Source of the DNA: an uncultured Myxococcales bacterium
GTDB taxonomy: Bacteria; Myxococcota_A; UBA9042; CAIXZC01
Direction: 5' to 3'
Assembly (NCBI GenBank): GCA_903895725.1
Contig: CAITUV010000039.1
Coordinates: 1 to 64,000 of the forward strand
DNA length: 64,000 nucleotides
Both the position numbers and the translations under genes were made by a program. Below are positions 16,659-25,373 of this stretch, in pieces. The notes beneath the pieces were generated by a model. The model did no database searches. It worked only from the letters and a program-made list of their open reading frames with translations, and was not told the DNA's origin. The stretch's first letter is position 1. Every line of letters starts with the position of its first letter.

Positions 16659-17468
16659 ATGAAGCGGAGCGAGTGGCTATTCCTGGGATTGGTGTCGGCG
16701 TGGAGTGTTGGCTGCGGCCAGACGGCCAATTCGTCGTCGGATGTATCCAGCGGTCTGGTGGACAAAGGCTCCTGCATTCCCGATTGCGAGGGAAAGGAAT
16801 GCGGCGACGACGGCTGCGGAGGGACGTGCGGAGCCTGCTTCACGATCGAAGGTGCGGTGGACCCGGCATTGTGCAACGCGGACGGAACCTGCAAGTGTGT
16901 TCCCAACTGCCTGGGCAAGGAGTGCGGCCCGGACGGATCCGGGGGGAAATGCGGAACCTGCACTACCCTGGAAGGAGAGCTGGCCCCCTACCTCTGCAAG
17001 GCCAAAGGGACCTGCACGTGCCAGCCGGACTGCATGGGGAAGAAGTGCGGATCGGACGGTTGCGGCGGCGAATGCGGATTCTGCGCCGGCCCCGACGTTT
17101 GCGACCTCAGCGGGAAGTGCGTCTGCGTTCCCCAGTGTGGCGGCAAAGACTGTGGGGCGGATGGGTGCGACGGGGTCTGCGGCGCGTGCGGGGCCAAGCA
17201 GGCCTGCTCGGACAAAGGCAAGTGTCTGTGCGTCCCACAGTGTGAAGGCAAGGCATGCGGCGACGATAGCTGCGGCGGAGTGTGCGGGTCGTGCGGGACG
17301 GGGAAGACCTGCTGGGCCGGCACCTGCGTGGTCTCGGATTCCTGTGCGGGCTTCTGCGGCGGAGAGGTGCCGGCAGACTGCCGCTGCGAAGAGGCGTGCT
17401 TCGACGCCGGCGACTGCTGCGACGACGTGTGCGACGCCTGCAGTGGATACATGGAATGCGCGTGTTGA
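16659..17468 (+). CDS. lipoprotein with five CGDDGCGG repeats and a C-terminal somatomedin B-like domain
   Basis: 269 residues. GGAGG lies seven bases before ATG 16659. The signal is MKRSEWLFLGLVSAWSVGC. Five repeats at about residues 40-220 include one with Ser in place of a Cys (GPDGSGG). The last 45 residues, starting DSCAGFCGG and continuing CRCEEACFDAGDCCDDVC, match the eight-cysteine somatomedin B pattern known from vitronectin and nucleotide pyrophosphatases. There it mediates protein binding. The gene ends overlapping, by 13 bases, a frame belonging to the broken gene downstream. Confidence 0.8.
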   Translation: MKRSEWLFLGLVSAWSVGCGQTANSSSDVSSGLVDKGSCIPDCEGKECGDDGCGGTCGACFTIEGAVDPALCNADGTCKCVPNCLGKECGPDGSGGKCGTCTTLEGELAPYLCKAKGTCTCQPDCMGKKCGSDGCGGECGFCAGPDVCDLSGKCVCVPQCGGKDCGADGCDGVCGACGAKQACSDKGKCLCVPQCEGKACGDDSCGGVCGSCGTGKTCWAGTCVVSDSCAGFCGGEVPADCRCEEACFDAGDCCDDVCDACSGYMECAC

Positions 17469-18764
17469 AGACGTGCGGGACCATCGGGGCCAACGGCAAG
17501 TGCCTCAGTTCGACGGAACGTGCGTACTGTCTGGTGTCGCCCGGTGCGACCGATGCTGCTCTGGTGAAGGAGACCTGGGCCTCCGACGAGGAGTGCGTCA
17601 TGGCTTCGGGAGTCGCCGTCTGCTGGCCCAAGCCGGACACCTGTTGCGCTGGGGCTGAGATTTGCGTCGGCAGCGACCAGGTGAAGATCTGCAACGACCA
17701 GAAGAAATGGGAGACTCTAAGTTGTCCTCAGTGCCGCCTGACCTTGCGGAGAGGGCGGCCGGCACTGTGTTGGAATTCCCGTCTTCCCCGGCATGGCCTG
17801 GTCCGAGGGATGGGCGACCTGGTTCAGCTCGGGCGTCCGACGGTCGCCCCTCTACTTTGAGGAGGAGCTGCAGGACGGTGTCAGCCATTTGTTCTGGCTC
17901 GACGTCGGTATCGGAATGGGAATGCTGGCAGCCAAAGTCGTCAAGCCGGCACCCGCGCTGGGGCTTCTGCAGGTGTTGGATGAGAACTGGGTGGCTAGCC
18001 TCCTGTGGCACCTGGCTGGGGGCGAAGAGGCCGCTCCATCGGAACCGAATACCCAGCTCATGTTCGAAGCCCTGGCGAGCGACCGGATGATGACTCCGCC
18101 GTTCGCCCGCGGGTACATTCAACGTTCCTGGGACGTGGACGAGGATTGCCAGGCCGTGAACGTCCAGGAGACCGGCAAGTCGGTTCCGGCGTTGCCAGAT
18201 TTCCTGGACGCGCTCGTCGGCCTTGGGATGTCCCCCGATGACGTCACCGCCGCCACCCAGCCGAAGGAGGAGTACCCCTACGATGCGAACAAGCCGCTAT
18301 GTCAGGTCGGTGGCGTGGGCTCAGGTGACGACGGAGCGGGGGGAGAGATGCAGGCACCGGAGTCTCCGTTGAGGCTGGCCATGCGGGCGGAGGAAGGTGT
18401 GGCGGGAAGTGGAACCCTGCGACTGACGGCGTCCGTGTGGTCCTCCATCGATGGCGACGTGCCGGTCAAGCTCACGGCGAGGCTCCCCGATGGGGTCGAC
18501 CTGGTCGATGGAAGCCAGGAACAGGTCCTTCCGCTGCGTCGAGGGACACAGACGGCAGTCCCGCTGCTGGTTCGGCATGACTCGGTTCCGATGCAGGACA
18601 TCGAGGTGGAGATGGACGTCCAGACGGCAGGCTGGGGCGTCCGTGGAGTGGCCCGGCATACGTTTGGCCGGGAGCCGGCAAGGACGGTCCGACCGGAACG
18701 GGCAGGGCCGGAGCGCACGGTCAAGGGGCGCCATCTTGGCCACTTCGTTCCGCTTCTCCCCTGA
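17456..18764 (+). pseudogene. broken gene: cysteine-rich N-part and metallopeptidase-like C-part in different frames
   Basis: The N-part (17456 to about 17790) reads in one frame as an N-terminal cysteine-rich segment (CGTIGANGKC, CCAGAEICVGSDQVKICN). The C-part (17793-18764) is in another frame and starts GMAWSEGWATWFSS. That phrase, preceded by His in the original, is typical of hypothetical secreted myxobacterial proteins with a metallopeptidase-like core. The frame before 17793 is blocked by TAA 17718 and TGA 17739. The linking middle region seems deleted and a frameshift separates the parts. The C-part keeps over 320 sense codons, so the break is recent or the C-part is still made. A sequencing error would explain the frameshift but not the missing middle. 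Confidence 0.55.
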
Positions 18765-18833
18765 CGCGGCGTCGGACTGGACCAGCGTCCGCACGAGGCC
18801 GAAGTGAGTAAGGGGCTGGACACCCGCATAGCA

Positions 18834-19511
18834 TCAGTCAGGAGAGCTGCAGCGACGGGCAGGCCCGCGCTTGGGCCTGCCAACCTCATGCCCGACCAGA
18901 ACGGGAACTGCACGCCAGAGGGAAGCCACCAGCTCTCCCTGCCGGTGCGTGCCGGTCTTCTGAAACAGGATCTTGAGCATCGACCGCACCGTCGCCAGTG
19001 AAACCCCGAGCGTCCCGGCTGCATCGGTCACGCCAACCCGCGACGCCAGCAGAGCGGCCAGCGCACCCTCTCGCTCCGTCAGCGAAAATGCCTTGCGGAG
19101 CAGGTCCTCCGGAGGACAATTAGGATGTGCTGGGTCCGTGATGATTCCGGCCACAAACGCCGGTTCGTTCCCGTCATGAAGAAGCTGGCCGTCCAGTCTC
19201 AACAGGACTAGGAAGTAGGGGGGATCGCCCGACGGCCTGGGAACCGTCAGAGCCGAGCATTGAACCTGCAGTCGGCCTTGTGCGTCGTGATGGTTGGCAA
19301 GCTCCCCCAGTGTCCGCCGGAACTCCGGCGCCGTCGTGCGATGCCACAGGGCGAGGCGGCCGGAACGGACACACATGCCGTCGTTGGCGGCGAGCAGTGA
19401 ATCGGCCAGAGTGTTCCGCCAACGTACCGAGCCCTCGCTGTCGAGAAGTACGACGCCGCAATTGGCATTGCCCATCAGACTGGCAAGGGCCCTGGAGATC
19501 ACTTCCTGCAT
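18834..19511 (-). CDS. LuxR-type transcriptional regulator with PAS-like N-terminus
   Basis: 225 residues from ATG 19511, preceded by a run of Gs rather than a clear ribosome site. A GTG at 19526 would add five residues. The N-terminal 110 residues look like a PAS sensor (CGVVLLDSEGSVRWRN). Residues about 145-205 form a LuxR/GerE helix-turn-helix with LTEREGALAALLASR and LGVSLATVRSMLKILFQKTGT. It would bind DNA as a dimer. Standing among genes that share the CCCCCAWWTGGGGG palindrome, it is a candidate regulator of them, but nothing in the sequence proves this. Its gene lies about 200 bases from copy 3. Confidence 0.8.
   Translation of the reverse strand: MQEVISRALASLMGNANCGVVLLDSEGSVRWRNTLADSLLAANDGMCVRSGRLALWHRTTAPEFRRTLGELANHHDAQGRLQVQCSALTVPRPSGDPPYFLVLLRLDGQLLHDGNEPAFVAGIITDPAHPNCPPEDLLRKAFSLTEREGALAALLASRVGVTDAAGTLGVSLATVRSMLKILFQKTGTHRQGELVASLWRAVPVLVGHEVGRPKRGPARRCSSPD
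18858..18881. terminator. hairpin with a perfect 9-bp stem
   Basis: GGCAGGCCC-GCGCTT-GGGCCTGCC lies inside the 3' end of the LuxR-type gene, downstream of the converging broken gene (ends 18764). It could stop transcription coming from the plus strand. There is no T-run, so it is only a candidate. Confidence 0.3.
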
Positions 19512-19712
19512 TGCCCCCCCCCACACGCTCTAGTAGTCCACCACAAACCTCTCACGCCCGGCGGAAAGGCGCCACCCCCATACAGGCTCGCGATGAGCTG
19601 GCTGCCTCCTCCGTCCAGGTCCATGCTGCACCTCTCACTCACTACCAGGGAACGGAATCGACCTGAGCGCTAGATTACCAGCAACCCGGAGGACCCGCAA
19701 GCCAGTCTGCCC

Positions 19713-19726
19713 CCCCCATTTGGGGG
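19713..19726. promoter_or_regulatory. CCCCCAWWTGGGGG palindrome, copy 3
   Basis: Perfect palindrome extended to GGGGGTGGTCGGCA. After TGG (end 19729) come 15 bases and then CGGTGCAAT. The same TGG-N15-CRGT spacing occurs at copies 4 and 5. The ATG of the 19800 gene is 71 bases after TGG, and the stretch 19512-19799 holds nothing else recognisable. Confidence 0.7.
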
Positions 19727-19799
19727 TGGTCGGCACCGCGAGTCCGGTGCAATCTCAGGACAGGCTGTGGCCATTTGAGATCAACTGCGGAGGGTGAAG

Positions 19800-21026
19800 A
19801 TGTGTACCGTTCGGTGGACAGGGCTCTTGCTTGCATCGCTGCTGTGCGTGGGACTTGCAGTTGCCTCGTGGTCGTGTGACAGCGGCCCGGACGAAAGCAA
19901 GGACGTCAGCACCCGGGCAGATGAGGAGCTCTCGGAGCCGTGTACCCCCAACTGCTGGGGCAAGGTTTGCGGTGACGATGGGTGTGGTGGCACATGCGGT
20001 CATTGCTACACGACAGAAGGGGCGCTCGACGACGGTCTCTGTCAGGACGGGAAGTGCGGGTGTTCTCCGTCGTGCGCTGGCAAGCAGTGCGGACCGGACG
20101 GATGCGGCGGGACCTGCGGAGTGTGCTCCGGAGGCAAGATATGCACCAATGGGGTCTGCCAGGGGGGATGCCAGCCGAACTGTGCCGGATTGGAGTGCGG
20201 GGGCGATGGATGTGGCGGTCAGTGCGGGACGTGCGCGGGCACCGACAGCTGCCAGAACGGCAAGTGCGTGGCGCCCGATCCCGGGGACTGCGGCGTCTGC
20301 GCCGCAGGATTGTCGTGCGGCGCCGATGAGGCCAACCCCAGCTGGTGCTCGGGCTCGGGGTGCGCTTCCGGCCTCGACATGGAAGGCAAGTGCACCGGCG
20401 AAAAGAGCAACACCGTTCTCTGGTGCCAGGATGGGGTGAGCTACTCGATCGACTGCGACCATTTCAGCACGGACAAGAAGTGCGGCTGGTCGGAAGAGGC
20501 CGGCTTCTACGACTGCATCCCGATCTGCACCGCCGACTGCTCTGGGAAGGAATGCGGCGATGATGGCTGCGGTGGCTCGTGCGGCACGTGCTCGGGCGGC
20601 GACAAGTGCGTCAATGGGAAGTGCTCGTGTGCCCCCAAGAGCTGCGCCGGGTCGTGCGACCAGCCGAAGATCTGCGGCTTCATGGCGGACGGCTGCGGCC
20701 AGATGGTCTTCGGCAAGGTGGGGGATGACGGCTGCGGCGGAGACTGCTGCGACTGCAAGTGCCCGGACTGCTCGCCAAACTGCGATGGCAAGGAGTGCGG
20801 TGACGACGGGTGCGGAGGGAGCTGCGGATCCTGTACTGCGCCCGAGACCTGCAACGACGACGGCTGGTGTAGCTGCAGTCCTGCGTGCGGAGGCTTCCTT
20901 GGTGGCCCGTGCAAGCCTCCAAAGATTTGTCCTGCACAATCGGCCGGCTGCGCTCAAACCGTGTGGAAGAAGACGGGAGCGAAGGACGGCTGCGGAAACG
21001 AGTGCTGTGCGTGTCAGTGCCCCTAG
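19800..21026 (+). CDS. secreted protein with five to six CGDDGCGG repeats and a CGW-YDC module
   Basis: 408 residues. GGAGG lies six bases before ATG 19800; a GTG at 19794 touches the ribosome site. The N-terminus is a signal sequence ending near SWSC, a poor lipobox. Repeats such as GKVCGDDGCGGTCGHC lie at about 45-150, then a module with VLWCQDGVSYSIDC, KKCGW and GFYDC at about 200-245. More repeats follow, with two related PPKICPAQSAGCAQ / QPKICGFMADGCGQ segments near the end. It stops at residue 408 with no membrane tail. The next gene starts 23 bases later, so it is probably co-transcribed with the PEGA protein. Confidence 0.8.
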   Translation: MCTVRWTGLLLASLLCVGLAVASWSCDSGPDESKDVSTRADEELSEPCTPNCWGKVCGDDGCGGTCGHCYTTEGALDDGLCQDGKCGCSPSCAGKQCGPDGCGGTCGVCSGGKICTNGVCQGGCQPNCAGLECGGDGCGGQCGTCAGTDSCQNGKCVAPDPGDCGVCAAGLSCGADEANPSWCSGSGCASGLDMEGKCTGEKSNTVLWCQDGVSYSIDCDHFSTDKKCGWSEEAGFYDCIPICTADCSGKECGDDGCGGSCGTCSGGDKCVNGKCSCAPKSCAGSCDQPKICGFMADGCGQMVFGKVGDDGCGGDCCDCKCPDCSPNCDGKECGDDGCGGSCGSCTAPETCNDDGWCSCSPACGGFLGGPCKPPKICPAQSAGCAQTVWKKTGAKDGCGNECCACQCP

Positions 21027-21049
21027 GCGGGACAGGCTGGAGGGAGGCG

Positions 21050-22564
21050 ATGGACCACGTTGTCCTCTGGAGACCGAGGAGGGCTGTCTGGCTATCAGCG
21101 GTCGTGCTCAGCATTCTGGTGGCGCCGAATGCGATGCCCGACTTCCTGAGTAGGCCCTGTCAGGCACAGGAGGGAAGCGGGAAGTGCGAGCGAGTTCTCA
21201 CTGTCAAGACCTTGCCCTCAGACGCCAAAGTCTCCGTAGACGGAGGCAAGAGACGTTCAGACAGCCCCTCTTTCCTGCTGGAAGAAGGCCTCCACACCGT
21301 CCTCGTCACCCGGAATGGCTACCGTTCAGTTGAGATGAGACTGTATGTCAGGGCGAGCAGATTCGTGACCGTGTTTCTCGAGCGTGGTTCCGAAGACGCA
21401 GCGCCCATCCAGTTCTCCCCTCCCGGGTTCTCCGTTCCGAGTGAGACGGGTGCCAGGCTCACGACTCATGCCAGTCCCTCAAGCGAGTCTGACGATGCGA
21501 GCCACGAAGCCAACGAAAGCAAGAAGACAGTGAAGGGGAAGAAGGCGATCAAGTCCGAGTCGTACGGGAAGGGGAAAGCGGGCAAGGGGGCGGCCGCTGC
21601 AAAGGTGAAGAAATCGGCCAAGGCCGAGGCAGCCGAACGGGCGAGGCTGGAGGAGGAAGCCAGGCTGGAGGAGGAAGCGAGGCTGGAGAAGGAAGCCCGG
21701 CTCGCAGAAGTGGCGGCACGCAAGGCTGAGAAGGCCCGGGAAGCTGAGGAAGCCCGGAAGGCCGAGGAGGCCCGGAAGGCCGAGGAAGCCCGGAAGGCTG
21801 AGAAGGCTTGGCTGGCTGAGGAAGCAAGAAGGGCAGAGAAGGCTCGCAAAGCGGATGAGGCGAGGAAGGCTGAGAAGGCTCGGAAGGCCGAAGAGGAACG
21901 CAAGGCCGACGAAGCACGCAAGGCCGACAAAGCACGCAAGGCCGACGAAGCACGCAAGGCCGACGAAGCACGCAAGGCCGACGAAGCGCGCAAGGCCGAC
22001 GAAGCAAGCAAGGCCGACGAAGCGCGCAAGGCCGAAAAGGTTCAACTGGTCGCTGAGCGGGAGCGCGAGGCCGACGAGGCGAGGGCGGGGGAGGTGCAAG
22101 GGAGCTCTGCAGCACTCGACGAGCAAGGGAAAGCAGAGTCCCACGGGGATGACCCGACCGGTCTGTACGGTCCGTCAGGATCGATTGGCGGGTCACCAAG
22201 TGTAACTGCCGAGCGCCGGACCTCCAGCGCCAAGGCGCGGAATGTCGGAGGCTGGATTCTTCTGGGCACGGGTATTGCGATGGCAGGCACCGGGACCACG
22301 CTGGCCGTGCTCGGAATTCAGGGGGAGGAGACGGTTCGCAACGAGAATTCCTGGAGTCAGCAGAGGGCTCACAATCTGTGGGAGTCGTCGCAGACCTTCC
22401 AGAGTTGGGGGATCGGTCTGGCCAGCGCAGGCGGCGCCGTGGCGATTGGCGGTCTCGTCTGGCTTCTGGCGGGGGGAAACGGCGATGGCAAGGCTGACGA
22501 AGCAGCCGTGTACGTCTATCCCGAGTCCGGTGCTGTGCACTTCGGCTGTTCGGTGGTGTTCTAG
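21050..22564 (+). CDS. PEGA-domain protein with Lys/Glu/Ala-rich repeat region and a paired membrane segment
   Basis: 504 residues. GGAGGGAGG precedes ATG 21050. A signal segment is followed by one PEGA domain (about 45-110, LPSDAKVSVDGG...GYRSVEM). Then comes a charged region of about 200 residues made of KAEEAR/KADEAR heptad-like units, which should form a long helix or coiled coil like TolA. Two membrane-like segments flank a loop ending QTFQSWG (about 410-485). The C-terminus ends GAVHFGCSVVF, an aromatic final residue as in outer-membrane proteins. PEGA domains bind surface layers or polysaccharide. The protein may bridge the periplasm. Confidence 0.75.
   Translation: MDHVVLWRPRRAVWLSAVVLSILVAPNAMPDFLSRPCQAQEGSGKCERVLTVKTLPSDAKVSVDGGKRRSDSPSFLLEEGLHTVLVTRNGYRSVEMRLYVRASRFVTVFLERGSEDAAPIQFSPPGFSVPSETGARLTTHASPSSESDDASHEANESKKTVKGKKAIKSESYGKGKAGKGAAAAKVKKSAKAEAAERARLEEEARLEEEARLEKEARLAEVAARKAEKAREAEEARKAEEARKAEEARKAEKAWLAEEARRAEKARKADEARKAEKARKAEEERKADEARKADKARKADEARKADEARKADEARKADEASKADEARKAEKVQLVAEREREADEARAGEVQGSSAALDEQGKAESHGDDPTGLYGPSGSIGGSPSVTAERRTSSAKARNVGGWILLGTGIAMAGTGTTLAVLGIQGEETVRNENSWSQQRAHNLWESSQTFQSWGIGLASAGGAVAIGGLVWLLAGGNGDGKADEAAVYVYPESGAVHFGCSVVF
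21899..22037 (+). repeat. 18-bp tandem repeat in the KADEAR region
   Basis: About seven and a half units of CGCAAGGCCGACGAAGCA with single-base differences, encoding RKADEA. The near-identity at the DNA level implies recent slippage and likely length variation between strains. Confidence 0.85.
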
Positions 22565-22629
22565 AAGGTGCGGGGAGCAGGAGGATCTTCCGGCTCAAGC
22601 TGAGCCGGTGGAAGCATGGGGGAAGCGTG

Positions 22630-23406
22630 ATGCGGACTGGCGGTTGGAGACCTCGTCAAGGCGGCTTTCCGGCATGGGATTTCGTGTTCGTCGCCGTTCT
22701 TGCGACGGTCCTTGCCTGCAACGAACCGTTCCCTGAGGACGATCTTCGGGTCTGTCCTTGCATGGACGGTTGGACCTGCCACAAGGATGTCTGCAGAAAG
22801 GATTGTTCGGACGGCGGTTCCTGCCCGCCAGGGACGGATTGTGACTCGAAGACGAAGACGTGCCTCCCGGATCAGGACGAGCCGCCCTGCAAGCCCAACT
22901 GTCAGAATGTGGAGTGCGGAGGCGACGGATGTGGCGGCTCTTGCGGAACCTGCTCGGGTGGCAAAGTCTGCAAGGCTGGGCTTTGTACGGCCGGCGGTGG
23001 GGGATGTGAGCCGCAGTGCTACACGCCGGAGGGAGCGATCAAGGAGTGCGGGCTTGATGGGTGTGGAGGCTACTGTGGGTCGTGCAAAGCTGGTGTGTCG
23101 TGCCAGAACGGCTTTTGCGCAGCGAGCGGGAGCGGGCAGATCGGCAGCGCGTGCTTGAGCGATGCTCAGTGTTTTGCCGGGGATGTTCCGTTCTGCGTGT
23201 CAGGGGACTCCTTTCCCGGCGGTTACTGCACCAGCGCCTGCAATGTTCAAGGGGCAGCCGGTGATTGTCCGATTGGCTCGACCTGCTACAGCTTTGAAGG
23301 GGTGGACACTCCCGTCTGTCTGGACGACTGCTCGTCGGAATCGGACTGCCGGCCCGGCTACACTTGCTGGGAAGGCGAGGATTCGAATCGGTACTGCTTC
23401 CCTTAG
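22630..23406 (+). CDS. lipoprotein with two CGDDGCGG-type repeats
   Basis: 258 residues. I used ATG 22630, just after GTG 22627; the leader holds GGGGGAAG. The signal sequence ends at LACNEPFP, a lipobox-like site. Two repeats (NVECGGDGCGGSCGTC and KECGLDGCGGYCGSC) sit in the middle third. The last 100 residues carry paired-cysteine units (CLSDAQCFAGDVPFC, CSSESDCRPGYTC). It is probably the last gene of the 19800 operon, 66 bases after the PEGA gene. Exact function unknown. Confidence 0.7.
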   Translation: MRTGGWRPRQGGFPAWDFVFVAVLATVLACNEPFPEDDLRVCPCMDGWTCHKDVCRKDCSDGGSCPPGTDCDSKTKTCLPDQDEPPCKPNCQNVECGGDGCGGSCGTCSGGKVCKAGLCTAGGGGCEPQCYTPEGAIKECGLDGCGGYCGSCKAGVSCQNGFCAASGSGQIGSACLSDAQCFAGDVPFCVSGDSFPGGYCTSACNVQGAAGDCPIGSTCYSFEGVDTPVCLDDCSSESDCRPGYTCWEGEDSNRYCFP

Positions 23407-23446
23407 GAACACCCCATAACCTGTTCCCCTCCTGCCGCCCGCCTGC

Positions 23447-23452
23447 TATGAT
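23447..23452 (+). promoter_or_regulatory. extended -10 box before coaE
   Basis: TGCTATGAT contains TATGAT at 23447-23452 with a preceding TG. No good -35 is seen. A start near 23459 would leave a very short leader before 23473. Confidence 0.35.
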
Positions 23453-23472
23453 CCGCTCTCAGAGAGGGGCGC

Positions 23473-24108
23473 ATGACATTGGCTGGTGACACCGGTGTTT
23501 TCCTCGTCGGGCTGACCGGCGGAGTCGGGTCTGGAAAGAGCACCGTCGGTCGGATGCTGGCCCAGGCCGGATTTCCCGTCATCGACACGGACCGGGTCGG
23601 CCACGAAGTGCTCGAGCGGCCCGCCGTGCTTGCCCGTGTGTCTGCCGCCATGGGGCAGGACGTGTCGGACGGAGCGGGGAAACCGGACCGGAAGCGGATT
23701 GGTGAGATCGTCTTCTCCGACCCGGACCGCCGTGCAGCTCTCGAGGAGATCCTCCATCCCGAGATCCAGCTCGAGGTGAAGAGGCGGATTGGAGACTGTG
23801 CGGAGAGCGGCTGCGAGGTGGTCGTGCTCGAGGTGCCGCTGCTGGTCGAGGCCGATTGGGACAGGCTCGTCGACCTGGTCGTCGTGGTGGACTGTCCGCT
23901 GGAGGTGCAGGTGGCTCGATACGCAGCCAGGACCGGGGCCGCGGTGCGGGAAGGCCAGGGGCGGGTGGCCGCACAGGCTGGTCGAGAGCGCCGGCTGGCC
24001 GCGGCACACGTCGTGCTCGACAACTCCGGAGCGCTCGAAGGGCTTGAACGCCAGGTGACTCGACTCATCGAGCACCTGCGCACCTTGGAAAGGGGAAGCG
24101 GCGGCTAG
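23473..24108 (+). CDS. coaE: dephospho-CoA kinase
   Basis: 211 residues, the usual length. CoaE phosphorylates the 3'-hydroxyl of dephospho-CoA with ATP, the last step of coenzyme A synthesis in the cytoplasm. The P-loop GGVGSGKST is at about residues 15-23, followed by the family DTDRVGHEVLE segment and the HPEIQLEVKRRI motif. GAGGGG lies upstream of the ATG. The gene stands alone between the repeat-lipoprotein genes and the reductase gene, with one 75-bp inverted repeat copy immediately after its stop. Confidence 0.95.
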   Translation: MTLAGDTGVFLVGLTGGVGSGKSTVGRMLAQAGFPVIDTDRVGHEVLERPAVLARVSAAMGQDVSDGAGKPDRKRIGEIVFSDPDRRAALEEILHPEIQLEVKRRIGDCAESGCEVVVLEVPLLVEADWDRLVDLVVVVDCPLEVQVARYAARTGAAVREGQGRVAAQAGRERRLAAAHVVLDNSGALEGLERQVTRLIEHLRTLERGSGG

Positions 24109-24112
24109 ACAG

Positions 24113-24187
24113 GATCTTGTGAAGCGGCCATCAACACCGGCCTTGAATGCCGGTGGCTCATAGCCCCGACCACGCGGGAGGGGCAAC
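24113..24187 (-). repeat. 75-bp inverted repeat, copy A
   Basis: In reverse orientation it matches copy B at 25294-25368 with about 63 of 75 positions identical and no gaps. The first 26 bases (GTTGCCCCTCCCGCGTGGTC then GGGGCT) are identical. Copy A also holds a stem-loop with arms CACCGGC/GCCGGTG. The two copies face each other around the reductase gene. Confidence 0.75.
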
Positions 24188-24220
24188 CGAGGATGACCCC
24201 TTCCAAGCCAGGAGGTGCAG

Positions 24221-25264
24221 ATGTCGGGCAAGGCAGTGCTGGTCACCGGGTATCCGAACTTCGTCGTGCGGAGGCTGGTGGAGAGGCTGGCAGCGCAGGG
24301 GCGGCGGGTCTACCTGCTGTGCCGCGAGGATTTCGAGAAGGCGGCCCGTCGGGACTTTGCCCGGCTCGAAGAGCAGGTCCGCCTCGTCACGGGCGACGTG
24401 GTGAGCATGGACCTGGGGCTGTCCGGGGCGGAAGTCAAGGTCATGCGGGCCGAGGTGGGCACCGTGTTTCATCTGGCCGGTATCTACTACCTCGGCAGCA
24501 GCGAGACGGAAATGGAGCGGGTCAACATCGAGGGGACCCGGAATGCGCTGGCCTTCTCCGCCGAGCTGCCGGGACTCGAGCGATTCGTCCACTACTCGAC
24601 CGCATTCGTGGCCGGCAGTCGTGAAGGCGTGATCCTCGAGGATGAGCTGCCCGAGCCACCCCGCTTCCGCAACTCGTTCGAGCGCACCAAGTTCATGGCC
24701 GAGCGGATTGTCCGAGGGGCCATGGGGGAGTTGCCGGTAAGCATCGTTCGCCCCTCGCTCATTGTCGGCGATTCGCGCAGCGGCGAGATCGAGAAGCTCG
24801 ACGGCCCCTATTTCTTCATGCAGGTGCTGGTGAACCTGCCGATTGACATCCATCTGCCTCTGGTCGGCAAGGGGGCTTTTCCGCTCAACCTCGTGCCCGT
24901 CGATTTCGTGGTGGCTGCCCTCGCCCATGTGGCCGAGCATCCCGCCGCGGTCGGACGCACGTTCCACCTCGTGGACCAGAATCCCCTGCCGGCCCGAATG
25001 GTGTTCGAGATGCTGTGCAAGGCCGCAGACAAGAAGGCCCCCCGCGGGGTCATTCCGCACAACCTTGCCACCGCGCTCATGAAGATGCCCGGGCTCGAGA
25101 AGGGGTGGCGGTCCCCACGCCTGTTCGTCGAGTGCCTCAACCAGCTCGTGCTGTACAATGCGATGAACACGGCGGAGATTCTGGGCGGGTCAGGTATCGC
25201 CTGCCCCCCGTTCTCGAGCTACGTCGGAAACCTGGTGGCCTTCCTGAAGAAGAAGCGAAAATAG
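24221..25264 (+). CDS. NAD(P)-dependent extended SDR / thioester-reductase-like protein
   Basis: 347 residues from ATG 24221, with GGAGG five bases upstream. The N-terminus VLVTGYPNFVVRRLVERL is a Rossmann nucleotide-binding start, although the usual GxxGxxG is altered to GYPNFV. FHLAGIYYLGSS, the catalytic-type segment with NSFERTKFMAERIV, and SIVRPSLIVGDSRSGE are typical of the male-sterility/NAD-binding 4 family. Such enzymes reduce acyl thioesters or epimerise sugars. Substrate unknown. It sits between two inverted 75-bp repeats, as if carried as a cassette. Confidence 0.7.
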   Translation: MSGKAVLVTGYPNFVVRRLVERLAAQGRRVYLLCREDFEKAARRDFARLEEQVRLVTGDVVSMDLGLSGAEVKVMRAEVGTVFHLAGIYYLGSSETEMERVNIEGTRNALAFSAELPGLERFVHYSTAFVAGSREGVILEDELPEPPRFRNSFERTKFMAERIVRGAMGELPVSIVRPSLIVGDSRSGEIEKLDGPYFFMQVLVNLPIDIHLPLVGKGAFPLNLVPVDFVVAALAHVAEHPAAVGRTFHLVDQNPLPARMVFEMLCKAADKKAPRGVIPHNLATALMKMPGLEKGWRSPRLFVECLNQLVLYNAMNTAEILGGSGIACPPFSSYVGNLVAFLKKKRK

Positions 25265-25293
25265 ACCCTTCGCCAGATCGGCGATCGCTCGCT

Positions 25294-25368
25294 GTTGCCC
25301 CTCCCGCGTGGTCGGGGCTGTGTGCCGCCAACATGGAAGGCCGGTGATGATTGCCTCTTCACAGGATG
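25294..25368 (+). repeat. 75-bp inverted repeat, copy B
   Basis: Partner of copy A, lying between the stop of the reductase gene and the stop of the convergent methyltransferase gene. The stem-loop arms are less perfect than in copy A. The second conserved block reads AAGGCCGGTG, then TGAT and CTTCACA. Confidence 0.75.
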
Positions 25369-25373
25369 CCGGC

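Noticed and set aside
24113..25368. CRISPR array made from the 75-bp repeats
   Set aside because: Only two copies, in opposite orientation, 1.1 kb apart with a gene between, and no cas genes.
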